This document shows, piece by piece, positions 1 to 7,343 of a stretch of DNA of 53,284 bases (position 1 is its first letter; the number at the start of each line of letters is the position of its first letter). The stretch is from contig JAKPQA010000350.1 in assembly GCA_029547025.1 (NCBI GenBank), positions 1 through 53,284 on the forward strand, in the 5' to 3' direction. The notes under the pieces are model-generated. The model saw only the letters and a program-made list of their open reading frames with translations. It made no database searches and was not told where the DNA came from. Source of the DNA: Armatimonadota bacterium. GTDB lineage: Bacteria; Armatimonadota; Zipacnadia; UBA1398; JAKPQA01. Both the position numbers and the translations under genes were made by a program.

Positions 1-115
1 AGGAGGCCCGCAGGCACGAACCCCGGGGGATGCCCGCGACGCCACCGTACCGGCGGCCGTCCTCGGCCGCCACGGCAGAGACGCGGGCCAGGAGGCCCGC
101 AGGCACGACCACCCA
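1..115. repeat. 89-bp two-hairpin repeat, end of an array that continues left
   Basis: The first bases repeat with an exact 89-bp offset: AGGAGGCCCGCAGGCACGA occurs at 1 and again at 90. The unit is the same as in the large array at 4571-5338, with the hairpin GGCGGCCG-TCCT-CGGCCGCC and the hairpin GCGGGCC-AGGA-GGCCCGC. About 1.3 units are visible, so the array extends beyond the window. It ends just before the stop codon of the DUF4139-like gene. Confidence 0.93.
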
Positions 116-126
116 AATGTTCGTTG

Positions 127-1872
127 TTACTGTCTCACGTAGACCCTGTACTGGTAGGTGATGTCGCGGGCTTGCTGGGGCTCGACGGTGAGGTCCCACA
201 CGAGCTCGGTGGTCGGGTTGGCGAAGGTCAGCTTGCGGGCGACCTTTCGGGCCTGGGGCTCTGTGTCCGCCCGGATCAACTCGCCCTGAAGTTCCCGCCG
301 GGCGCTAAGCCGGACGGCCTCGGATTTATGGTTGGACACGTGTAGCTTGCCTTCCACCGTCACCAGGTCGTAGTGGACGCCGTGGACCGCCATGGCGTCG
401 CGCTGCCGTGTGGTCTCGCTCTCGGCGCTCTCGGCCAGTATGTCGGGGGCCACCGTCGTTTTCAGGTCGACCTTGGCGCCCGCGGGCGTGTACCGGAGCA
501 GGTCCTGCCCGACGGGCTTGCTCTCGACCATCGCCAGCGCGGGCCCCGTGGTCCAGGGCACGTCACTCTGGTTCGTCAGCCTCAATGCATGCCAGACGCG
601 GCTCGCCGCGAGCTGTGCCGCGAGCTCCTCGGGCGAGAGCCGTTCGGTGGGCCTAGCGGCATCCTCGCGGTAGTCGAGCACGCCCTGCAGGATGTCCCAC
701 AGGTAGACGTCCTCGCACGGGACCTGCATGTCGAGCAGCGAGAACGTCCCGCGGGCGCCCTTGGCCATGGTCACGTGGTCGATGCGGTAGAAGAACAGCT
801 CGTCGGCCCCGGCCCCTGACACGTCGGTGGCCTCGAGGGCGCTGTCGTCGAGCGGGTTGTAGACGGCGCCCTCGCCGCCCATCATGCCGCCGCCCATCGC
901 TGACTGCGTCATCATGGCGTTCGAGTAGGCGTCACGCCGGCGCCCGTCCTGCGGTGCCATCTGGGCGAAGTAGGACGACAAGCCTGTCCACGCTGTTTCA
1001 AGTGATAGGGGCGATACCACATCCTGCTGGATGAAGTTGGGCACGCCCACGGCGAAGTGGACGGTCGTATCGGCCAGCGCAACGGCCTCGTTGATGAACG
1101 TGGCGTGCAGCCGCAGACGGACGGCCCCGTCGCCGCCGCGATGCACCGCGTAGGTCGGGATCCAGCGGATTCCCTTGGCCATGTAGCCCATTCCGAAGGA
1201 CACGTCGCCGGACACGGGCTCGTCGCCGCGCAGCAGGTGGGCCGAGAGCTTCTTCTGCCGAGATGGCCGGGCGAACTCCTTGGGGGGCTCGTTGCCGAAC
1301 TGGACGGTGGAGACGGTTCCCACCGAGACCGTCGTTGTCTCCTGGCCCGATTGAACGACGAGGTGGGTCACCGGTCCGCCCGGGGCCACAGGGACTGGGC
1401 CGTAGCCGTAGCGGTAGGCGTACTCCGGTCGCACCAGCGAGGGGACGGGGTCATTCGGGCTCGTCGCCGGCGGCAGGGCCGGCAACACGGCCACCAAGGT
1501 GCCCTCGACCGCCTTGCCGTCGGTCAGTCGGACCTTGACCTCAGAGCCGACATTGGCGCGCAACAGGTCCTCATAGGTCTGAACGGCCGCCGACTCGGTG
1601 CCCTGGTTCTCCTCCGTCATCGCGCGGTCGACCCGGACGCCCTCGTCGGTCGAATAGAGCCAGAAGGTGCCGAGCGAGGCCTGGGGGACTTGGCCGGTGG
1701 TGATCCAGCCGTCGGTCGCCCTAGTGCGCCCCTCGGACAGCACGAACCCGTAGCCGTGCTTGTAGGCCACGAGCTGCACCGGTGCCGCCAGGCCGTTGGC
1801 CTGGGCAGCCGTGCTTGAGGGCCCGACCGCCATCAGGGCCCACAGCATCACGCCGCATGCACTCCTGCGCAT
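127..1872 (-). CDS. secreted DUF4139-like protein with short Met-Gly tract
   Basis: The function is not known. From the chosen ATG (1872), preceded by a GAGAGGAA ribosome site at 1881-1888, the protein has 581 residues and begins with a signal peptide (MRRSACGVMLWALMAVG, Ala-rich to about residue 25). A longer ORF starts upstream at 1941 but has no signal or ribosome site. Residues about 208-280 contain 'GYMAKGIRWIPTYAV', which resembles the DUF4139 (mucoidy-inhibitor-A-like) domain, where a similar 'Y.A.G..W.P.Y' segment is typical. Around residues 105-130 a 'VRLTDGKAVEGTL' stretch resembles a small beta-barrel. Residues about 325-335 carry 'SAMGGGMMGGEG', a short form of the Met-Gly tract that dominates the 14-21 kb cluster. 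The gene is divergent from the S55 protease. It probably acts in the periplasm or on the surface; the family assignment is moderately sure. Confidence 0.7.
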   Translation of the reverse strand: MRRSACGVMLWALMAVGPSSTAAQANGLAAPVQLVAYKHGYGFVLSEGRTRATDGWITTGQVPQASLGTFWLYSTDEGVRVDRAMTEENQGTESAAVQTYEDLLRANVGSEVKVRLTDGKAVEGTLVAVLPALPPATSPNDPVPSLVRPEYAYRYGYGPVPVAPGGPVTHLVVQSGQETTTVSVGTVSTVQFGNEPPKEFARPSRQKKLSAHLLRGDEPVSGDVSFGMGYMAKGIRWIPTYAVHRGGDGAVRLRLHATFINEAVALADTTVHFAVGVPNFIQQDVVSPLSLETAWTGLSSYFAQMAPQDGRRRDAYSNAMMTQSAMGGGMMGGEGAVYNPLDDSALEATDVSGAGADELFFYRIDHVTMAKGARGTFSLLDMQVPCEDVYLWDILQGVLDYREDAARPTERLSPEELAAQLAASRVWHALRLTNQSDVPWTTGPALAMVESKPVGQDLLRYTPAGAKVDLKTTVAPDILAESAESETTRQRDAMAVHGVHYDLVTVEGKLHVSNHKSEAVRLSARRELQGELIRADTEPQARKVARKLTFANPTTELVWDLTVEPQQARDITYQYRVYVRQ

Positions 1873-1965
1873 CGTCTTACTTCCTCTCGCCGAGATGCCA
1901 TCGGGGCCCGAGCGGGCGTCCGACCCGCTGTAGCCCGGCACGGCTTCTGCCGCTACACTGTTCGA

Positions 1966-3762
1966 ATGCCTCGGACTTGGGTGGTGCGTCCCATGGGTTT
2001 GTCTGCCGCCAGGCGTCTCGGGTTCCAGCTGATTGCCGCTGTGCTCATGTTGCTCGCAGTCGCTGGGGCCGGCTGGTGCGTCCTCCCCGTATCGATGCTC
2101 GAGCCGGGGATGCGCGGCTATGGGAAGACGGTGCTTGCGGGCACTGAGGTCACGACGTTCGACGTGCGCATTGTCGATGTCGTCCGTAGCAACGGCCGGG
2201 TACCTGACCTGATCCTCATCAAAGTGGGCGGAACGGCCATCGAGCAGGCGGGCGGCATCTCGGCGGGGATGAGTGGCAGCCCCGTGTACATTCGCGACCA
2301 GCTCATCGGCGGGATCGCCTACACGACGCCGTTCGCCGACACGACCTATGGCTATGTCGCTCCGATCGAGTACATGCTTCCGCTACTGGACTGGCCGGCC
2401 GAGCGCGAGGATCCCTGGGCGGTGCGGGGGCAGCTCACCGGGTCGCTCCTTGACGATCTGTCCCGTGCCAACAGCCCGGTGATGGTATCCGGTCTTTCGT
2501 CGCGGGCCTTCGAGCGCCTGAGCGACCGTCTGGCGGGCCGCGGGCTTCGGGCGGTCCAGGGCGGCGCCATGGGGGAGTTCGCGGGGGACCAGCCGCTGGT
2601 GCCGGGGTCGAGCGTCGGCATCCAGCTCGTCCGCGGCGATGTGAACGTCACTGCCGTGGGTACCATGACCCACGTGGATGGTGATCGATTCATCGCCTTT
2701 GGCCACTCGTTCATCCACCAGGGCCCGTGCCAGTTCCCTATCGTGGCTACCAAGGTGGCGGCCGTGGTTCCGAGCACGCAGCTGCCGTTCAAGATGGCAA
2801 GCCCGGGCACGCGGGTGGCCGGTACGGTGACGCAGGACCGCCAGATGGGGCTGGGCGGGCGGTTGGGCGCCGCGCCCAGCATGGTGAAGCTCGACCTGAC
2901 GGTCTCGGGCGAGCATCTGGCCCAACCTACGCCGGTGACGATGGACCTCGTGTGGGATCCCGAACTCACGGCCGAGCTCGTCGGCACCGCCTCGCTGGGC
3001 GCCATCGACTCGTGCGCTGACCGGGAGGGTGTGGGTTCGGCTTTGGTGACTCTCCAGGTCTCCCTTGCCGATGGCACATCGGTGACGCGGGCCGATGTGG
3101 TGTCGACGCGGGAGGATGTGGGGGGCTATGCCGCACTCGAGGCGAAGGATATCGTCGAGGCCCTTGTCCTGAACTCCATCGGCCCGGTGCTCCCAAAGCG
3201 GATTAGCCTCGGTGTGCACATCTCGCGGCGTCCGGCGCTGGCGCGCATCGCGGCGGTGAGGGTTGAGCCCCCTACGGCCTCGCCTGGCGACACGGTGTTG
3301 GTGACGGCGGAGCTGGTTCCCTTTCGAGCGGCCGCCGAGACGGTCCTGTTCTCGCTGCGCGTCCCTGCCGATGCCGCGCCGGGATTCCCGCGGATTCGTG
3401 TGCACGGCAAAACCGCCCAGTCGCTTCTTGTCTACGATGATCATGAGACGGTCACCCCTACCACTCTGCCCGAGTTCCTACAGATGGTCGAGGGGAGTGG
3501 CAAGCGCCGCAGCCTGGTGTGCGACCTGGTTTTCTCGCCTTTCGACCGGCTGCCGCTGAGCTTGCCATTCAGTGCCTTCGTGCCCGTGCAGCCGGAGGAC
3601 GCCGAGTCGCTGCGCGACTTGCCATCGCGGCCCCCGGTGTTGCGCGACATGGCAACGCAGGGCCTGCTGCAGCTCATCCGCGTTGGTGCGCGAGTCGTGC
3701 AGGACACGGCCTACGTGATCGAGGGGGATGTTTCCGTTCCGTTGCGCATCGTGGCCCGATGA
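1966..3762 (+). CDS. SpoIVB-type S55 serine protease family protein, motif order permuted
   Basis: A 598-residue protein with one N-terminal membrane/signal segment (residues about 20-40). Residues 47-140 match the C-terminal half of the SpoIVB S55 peptidase domain: 'GMRGYGKTV', then 'GISAGMSGSPVYI' with candidate nucleophile Ser103, then 'YGYVAPIEYML'. The candidate catalytic His247 lies downstream in 'DGDRFIAFGHSF', whereas in Bacillus SpoIVB the His motif precedes the Ser motif. So the two halves of the domain are in swapped order. The rest (residues about 330-598) looks like beta-rich repeats without a recognised name. It probably cleaves or binds envelope proteins outside the cytoplasm. 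The stop overlaps the mlaE-like gene region, which starts 12 bases later, suggesting co-transcription. The start could also be the ATG at 1993; neither has a strong ribosome site. Confidence 0.85.
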   Translation: MPRTWVVRPMGLSAARRLGFQLIAAVLMLLAVAGAGWCVLPVSMLEPGMRGYGKTVLAGTEVTTFDVRIVDVVRSNGRVPDLILIKVGGTAIEQAGGISAGMSGSPVYIRDQLIGGIAYTTPFADTTYGYVAPIEYMLPLLDWPAEREDPWAVRGQLTGSLLDDLSRANSPVMVSGLSSRAFERLSDRLAGRGLRAVQGGAMGEFAGDQPLVPGSSVGIQLVRGDVNVTAVGTMTHVDGDRFIAFGHSFIHQGPCQFPIVATKVAAVVPSTQLPFKMASPGTRVAGTVTQDRQMGLGGRLGAAPSMVKLDLTVSGEHLAQPTPVTMDLVWDPELTAELVGTASLGAIDSCADREGVGSALVTLQVSLADGTSVTRADVVSTREDVGGYAALEAKDIVEALVLNSIGPVLPKRISLGVHISRRPALARIAAVRVEPPTASPGDTVLVTAELVPFRAAAETVLFSLRVPADAAPGFPRIRVHGKTAQSLLVYDDHETVTPTTLPEFLQMVEGSGKRRSLVCDLVFSPFDRLPLSLPFSAFVPVQPEDAESLRDLPSRPPVLRDMATQGLLQLIRVGARVVQDTAYVIEGDVSVPLRIVAR

Positions 3763-3773
3763 GGGGAGGAGCC

Positions 3774-4559
3774 GTGCGTGACGTGTTCCAACTGGCGCCG
3801 TTGGTGGCGCGGGTCTCGGCCGCAGTGACCCATGGCATTGGGTTCACGGGCGAGGCCGCCCTGCTCGGCTGGGCAGCCATGGGATATGCCTGGCGCCGGC
3901 GCGTCGACTGGCGCGAGGTGCTTCGCCAGCTGTGCGTGATCGGATGGAGTTCGCTCCCCGCGGTGCTGGTGACCGTGTTCTTCTCGGGCGCCGTGGCGGC
4001 GCTTCATACCGCCGACCAGTTCGTGCAGTTCGGCCTCTCCCAGGTCATCGGTGGCGCGGTTGCCGTGTCGGCGGCGCGCGAGATCGCGCCGGTGCTCGGG
4101 GCGGTGATCGTTCTGGCCCGGGCCGGCGCGGGGATGACGGCCGAGATCGGCTCGATGAAGGTCACCGACCAACTCGATGCTATGCGGTCTCTCGGGGTGA
4201 GCCCGACCGAGTACCTGGTGTCGCCGCGTCTCCTCGCCGGCATGGTGGCGTTGCCACTGGTCTTCGTGCTGGCCGTCTATGCCGGATGTCTGGGCGGCTA
4301 CGTGGTCGCGCAGGGGTCTGGGGTGACGCTGGGCGAGTTCAGTGATTCGGCGGCACGGCTGCTCGAGTTCCGGGACCTGCTCGGGGGCGCACTGAAGTCG
4401 ATCGTGTTCGGGGCACTGATCGTCCTCGTATGCTGCGCTGCGGGCCTGAGGGTGACGGGGGGCGCTGCGGGCGTCGGCCGCCAGACCAATACGGCAGTGG
4501 TGATTGCCCTGATGAGCATCTATATTGTCAACTACTTCCTGGCGGAACTGATCTGGTAG
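3774..4559 (+). CDS. MlaE/YrbE-family ABC transporter permease
   Basis: An integral inner-membrane protein of 262 residues of the MlaE family, the permease of phospholipid/sterol trafficking ABC systems. The typical core is visible: 'QFGLSQVIGGAVAVSAARE', 'EIAPVLGAVIVLARAGAG', then 'GSMKVTDQLDAMRSLGVSP', which is the family's EIG-M-V-eQIDAL-like cytoplasmic loop. The GTG start at 3774 is chosen because GGGGAGGA lies at 3763-3770; an ATG at 3759 overlaps the preceding stop (ATGA) but has no ribosome site. The gene is translationally coupled to the S55 protease. No MlaF ATPase or MlaD (MCE) gene is adjacent, so its partners must be elsewhere or the ABC ATPase at 12971 is not its obvious match. 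Family assignment is firm; substrate is unknown. Confidence 0.9.
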   Translation: MRDVFQLAPLVARVSAAVTHGIGFTGEAALLGWAAMGYAWRRRVDWREVLRQLCVIGWSSLPAVLVTVFFSGAVAALHTADQFVQFGLSQVIGGAVAVSAAREIAPVLGAVIVLARAGAGMTAEIGSMKVTDQLDAMRSLGVSPTEYLVSPRLLAGMVALPLVFVLAVYAGCLGGYVVAQGSGVTLGEFSDSAARLLEFRDLLGGALKSIVFGALIVLVCCAAGLRVTGGAAGVGRQTNTAVVIALMSIYIVNYFLAELIW

Positions 4560-4570
4560 GCCGGTAGACG

Positions 4571-5338
4571 CGAACACCCGGGGATACTCGAGACGCCACC
4601 GTGCCGGCGGCCGTCCTCGGTCGCCACGGCAAAGGCGCGGGCCAGGAGGCCTGCAGGCACGAACACCCGGGGGTACCGGGTACGCCACCGTGCCGGCGGC
4701 CGTCCTCGGCCGCCACGGCAAGAGCGCGGGCCAGGAGGCCCGCAGGCACGAACACCCGGGGATACTCGAGACGCCACCGTGCCGGCGGCGGTCCTCGGCC
4801 GCCACGGCAAAGGCGCGGGCCAGGAGGTTCGCAGGCACCGGCACCCGGGGATACTCGAGACGCCACCGTGCCGGCGGCCGTCCTCGGCCGCCACGGCAAA
4901 GGCGCGGGCCAGGAGGCCCGCAGGCACGAACACCCGGGGATACTCGAGACGCCACCGTGCCGGCGGCCGTCCTCGGCCGCCACGGCAGAGACGCGGGCCG
5001 GGAGGCCCGCAGGCACGAACACCCGGGGATACTCGAGACGCCACCGTGCCGGCGGCCGTCCTCGGCCGCCACGGCAAGAGGGCGGGCCGGGAGGCCCGCA
5101 GGCACGAACACCCGGGGATGCTCGAGACGCCACCGTGCCGGCGGCCGTCCTCGGCCGCCACGGCAAAGGCGCGGGCCAGGAGGCCCGCAGGCACGAACAC
5201 CCGGCGGCACCCGAGACGCCACCGTACCGGCGGCCGTCCTCGGCCGCCACGGCAAAGGCGCGGGCCAGGAGGCCCGCAGGCACGAACACCCGGGGATACT
5301 CGAGACGCCGCCGTGCCGGCGGCCGTCCTCGGCCGCCA
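4571..5338. repeat. direct array of nine 89-bp two-hairpin repeats
   Basis: The anchor GCCACCGTGCC (or a one-base variant) starts at 4595, 4684, 4773, 4862, 4951, 5040, 5129, 5218 and 5307, giving an exact 89-bp period over nine units, the last cut at about 5338. Each unit holds two hairpins: GGCGGCCG-TCCT-CGGCCGCC and GCGGGCC-AGGA-GGCCCGC. Their loops, TCCT and AGGA, are complementary; in units where the second loop is GGGA a G-U pair would keep this. The period is not a multiple of three, so the long ORFs in all frames across it are not genes. The RAYT transposase follows immediately. There are no spacers, so this is not CRISPR. Confidence 0.97.
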
Positions 5339-5447
5339 GTGCGGATCCGATCACAGCGGTACGGCCGCAGAGGTCGCAGTCTAGATGAGACTGAACTTCT
5401 CATGCGGATGCTGTGCGGCGCTCTGTTGCCGACAGGAGGGCGGTGCT

Positions 5448-5939
5448 GTGAGGGGGCGCGACGTGCTTCGCACTTTCGAACGGCGCCAGAGGCACTTGCC
5501 GCACTGGGAGCAGCCCGGCTCCGTCTATGCTGTCCGCTTCTCAGTCAGACGGGGATGTCCGGTTGACCTGACTGATCCGCGCATCGGTCGCATCGTTGTT
5601 ACTTCGCTCCGGCACTACGACGGTGTCCGGTACGGTCTGTACGTCTTCACCGTAATGCCGGACCATGTGCACGCGGTGCTTCGCCCAACGCCCCGGGACG
5701 GCGAGGTCGAGTACCTCTGGCGCATCCTCGGATCCATCAAATCCTGGACCGCGCGCAGCATCAACTCCGTGCTTGGCCGCCGCGGCCCGGTGTGGCGGGA
5801 TGAGTCGCATGACCGCATCATTCGGGACTTGGACGAGTACCAGAGGTGGATTGACTACATCTACATGAACCCTGTCGCGGCAGAGCTCGTGCGCGACCCG
5901 GCTCAGTGGCCTTGGTCGGGCGTAGGCCGGTGCGGATAG
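5448..5939 (+). CDS. REP-associated tyrosine transposase (RAYT, Y1/HUH family)
   Basis: A 163-residue single-strand DNA transposase of the IS200/IS605-like RAYT group, which binds and cleaves REP hairpins. The HUH motif is 'VMPDHVHAVL' (His73, His75). 'GPVWRDESHDRIIRDLDE' matches the family's conserved block before the active-site helix, and 'WIDYIYMNPVAAELV' carries the candidate catalytic Tyr137, at the place of Tyr115 in the E. coli RAYT. All key residues are present, so it could be active. The GTG start at 5448 is preferred because AGGAGGG lies at 5434-5440; the ORF opens further upstream at 5385 without support. Nine 89-bp repeats lie upstream and about 1.3 units downstream, with no transposon-type ends of its own, as expected for a RAYT with its REP-like arrays. 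Confidence 0.95.
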   Translation: MRGRDVLRTFERRQRHLPHWEQPGSVYAVRFSVRRGCPVDLTDPRIGRIVVTSLRHYDGVRYGLYVFTVMPDHVHAVLRPTPRDGEVEYLWRILGSIKSWTARSINSVLGRRGPVWRDESHDRIIRDLDEYQRWIDYIYMNPVAAELVRDPAQWPWSGVGRCG

Positions 5940-5949
5940 CGGGCTGCGG

Positions 5950-6068
5950 ACGCACGAACACCCGGGGATACTCGAGACGCCACCGTGCCGGCGGCCGTCC
6001 TCGGCCGCCACGGCAAAGGCGCGGGCCGGGAGGCCCGCAGGCACGAACACCCGGGGATACCCGAGGCG
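5950..6068. repeat. 89-bp repeat, about 1.3 units downstream of the RAYT
   Basis: The same unit as at 4571-5338 in the same orientation, with anchors at 5979 and 6068 (89 bp apart). It starts a few bases after the RAYT stop and ends about 30 bases before the glutaredoxin start, so the RAYT is flanked on both sides by its putative repeat substrate. Confidence 0.95.
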
Positions 6069-6099
6069 CCAGCGCAAAGCCTTGCGGGGAGAGACGGAC

Positions 6100-6426
6100 A
6101 TGTCTCGGGCGTTGAACCAAGCGCGGACCATGCTGGGCCGGCCCGCGAAGGGAGTGTCTGCCGTGGCGGACGCGATTGTGTTCTACGGCGCCGACTGGTG
6201 TCCGGACTGCCTGCGCAGCAAACGGTATCTGGAACACCACGGGGTAGTGTTTCGCTTCGTCGATACCGATGCGGACCCCGGGGCCAATGAGGCTATACGG
6301 CACCTTCAGGGCGGCCGGGAGAGGATCCCGACCATCGTGTTCCCCGACGGGAGCTTCCTGGTGGAGCCGTCGAACTCGCAGCTTTCGAGCAAGCTCCAGG
6401 AACTGGGCCTGCTGGTCGCGAGCTAG
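6100..6426 (+). CDS. glutaredoxin-like thiol-disulfide protein
   Basis: A 108-residue cytoplasmic thioredoxin-fold protein. The active site is 'GADWCPDCLRSKRYL' (CPDC), followed by 'FRFVDTDAD', the cis-Pro 'RERIPTIVFPDGS' and a C-terminal helix, which is the full order of a glutaredoxin/mycoredoxin-like domain. Family members reduce mixed disulfides; the partner thiol cannot be told from sequence. The ATG at 6100 is chosen because GGGGAGAGA lies 5-12 bases upstream; the ORF also opens at a TTG (6082) without support. An extra 25 residues precede the fold. The gene begins just after the second repeat block and its stop overlaps that of the convergent TIM-barrel gene within one CTAG. Confidence 0.88.
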   Translation: MSRALNQARTMLGRPAKGVSAVADAIVFYGADWCPDCLRSKRYLEHHGVVFRFVDTDADPGANEAIRHLQGGRERIPTIVFPDGSFLVEPSNSQLSSKLQELGLLVAS

Positions 6427-7202
6427 CCCGCGGCCTCGGCCTGCCACTGTGACAGCACGCGCTGGACGCAGGCGAGCTGCCAGGCGACTTCGCGGTACTC
6501 GTTCTTGGCCGTGTGGTGTTCCACACCCCAGTAGCCCGCGTAGCCGGCCTCGCGCAGGATTCCCATGTGCTCCTCGAGCCGCGTGGCCGTGATCCGGGCA
6601 TCGACGTGGGTGTGCGCCGTCCACGGGGCCATGCGGCGGTCTCCGCCCACTTCGTCGCCGTCGTCCCAGTGGCCCAAGTGCAGCAGGATACCGTAGTTCG
6701 GCCGACCGACCGCATTGGCTAGAGTCTCCATGTTGTCGGCGAGTAGTGAGAACCCCCAGTGGTTCTCGGGGCCAACCGTGAAGCCGTGGCTGGCGCCGAA
6801 ATCGCAGTAGTCCTGGTACGCCCGCGTGATCGTGTCGAGCTGCTCCGAACCGAAGGGCACCTGTGTGCCCCCCGTATCGATGCGGACCGTCTCGGCGCCG
6901 AGGATGGCGGCTGCTCGAAGGTGCGCCTCGGCCAGCTCGCGGTTGCGCTTCCGGGCGTCGGGATCGTCCTCCCAGATGTGGCAGCCGTCGGCGTGGTAGT
7001 TGGCCACGGTCATCTCACGCTCGTCCAGTGTCCGCCGCAGCTTGCGGAGGAAGCCCTCTTCCACACTGCCCACCAGGCCATTCCACAGGTCGGCCGCATG
7101 GATCCCGTAGCGGTACTGCACGGTCTCGAGATATCCAAACACGTCGATGCGCCCCTCGGCCAGCAGGCCGTGGAAGCTGTACCCGGCAATGGTGATCCGC
7201 AT
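6423..7202 (-). CDS. sugar phosphate isomerase/epimerase-like TIM barrel
   Basis: A 259-residue protein of the xylose isomerase-like (AP endonuclease 2) TIM-barrel family. It starts 'MRITIAGYSFHGL'; metal-site-type residues include 'VRIDTGG', 'GPENHWGFS', 'LHLGHWDDGD', 'AHTHVDAR' and 'GVEHHT', the usual Glu/Asp/His ligands on successive strand ends. Such proteins isomerise or epimerise sugars or keto-sugars; the substrate is unknown. The ATG at 7202 has GGAGG seven bases upstream; the upstream extension to 7301 is low-complexity and unlikely to be translated. It lies downstream of the GH16 and six-hairpin glycosidase genes on the same strand, so it may process sugars they release. Confidence 0.88.
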   Translation of the reverse strand: MRITIAGYSFHGLLAEGRIDVFGYLETVQYRYGIHAADLWNGLVGSVEEGFLRKLRRTLDEREMTVANYHADGCHIWEDDPDARKRNRELAEAHLRAAAILGAETVRIDTGGTQVPFGSEQLDTITRAYQDYCDFGASHGFTVGPENHWGFSLLADNMETLANAVGRPNYGILLHLGHWDDGDEVGGDRRMAPWTAHTHVDARITATRLEEHMGILREAGYAGYWGVEHHTAKNEYREVAWQLACVQRVLSQWQAEAAG

Positions 7203-7343
7203 GGCGTCCTCCGTTGATGTCCCAGGGAATGGGGGGCTGCCAGGGCCACAGCCCGGCGACCTGGGTCGAGATGGCGTTCGCCCGGAGACGCCGGTCGCCA
7301 AGCGGAAAGGGCGCCGCCCGGGCTGCCCTGAGGGGCGCTCCCC

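Noticed and set aside
3774-4559. Pairing of the MlaE-like permease with the ABC ATPase at 12971
   Set aside because: The ATPase resembles ModF/YlmA and not MlaF, and lies 8 kb away in another unit.
4571-5338. CRISPR array
   Set aside because: Units are contiguous and almost identical along the whole 89 bp; there are no unique spacers and no cas genes.
3711-5403. Long ORFs on both strands across the 89-bp array (for example 547 and 321 codons)
   Set aside because: The period of 89 is not divisible by three, so the repeat opens all frames through its composition; the translations are cyclic repeats with no fold or ribosome site.
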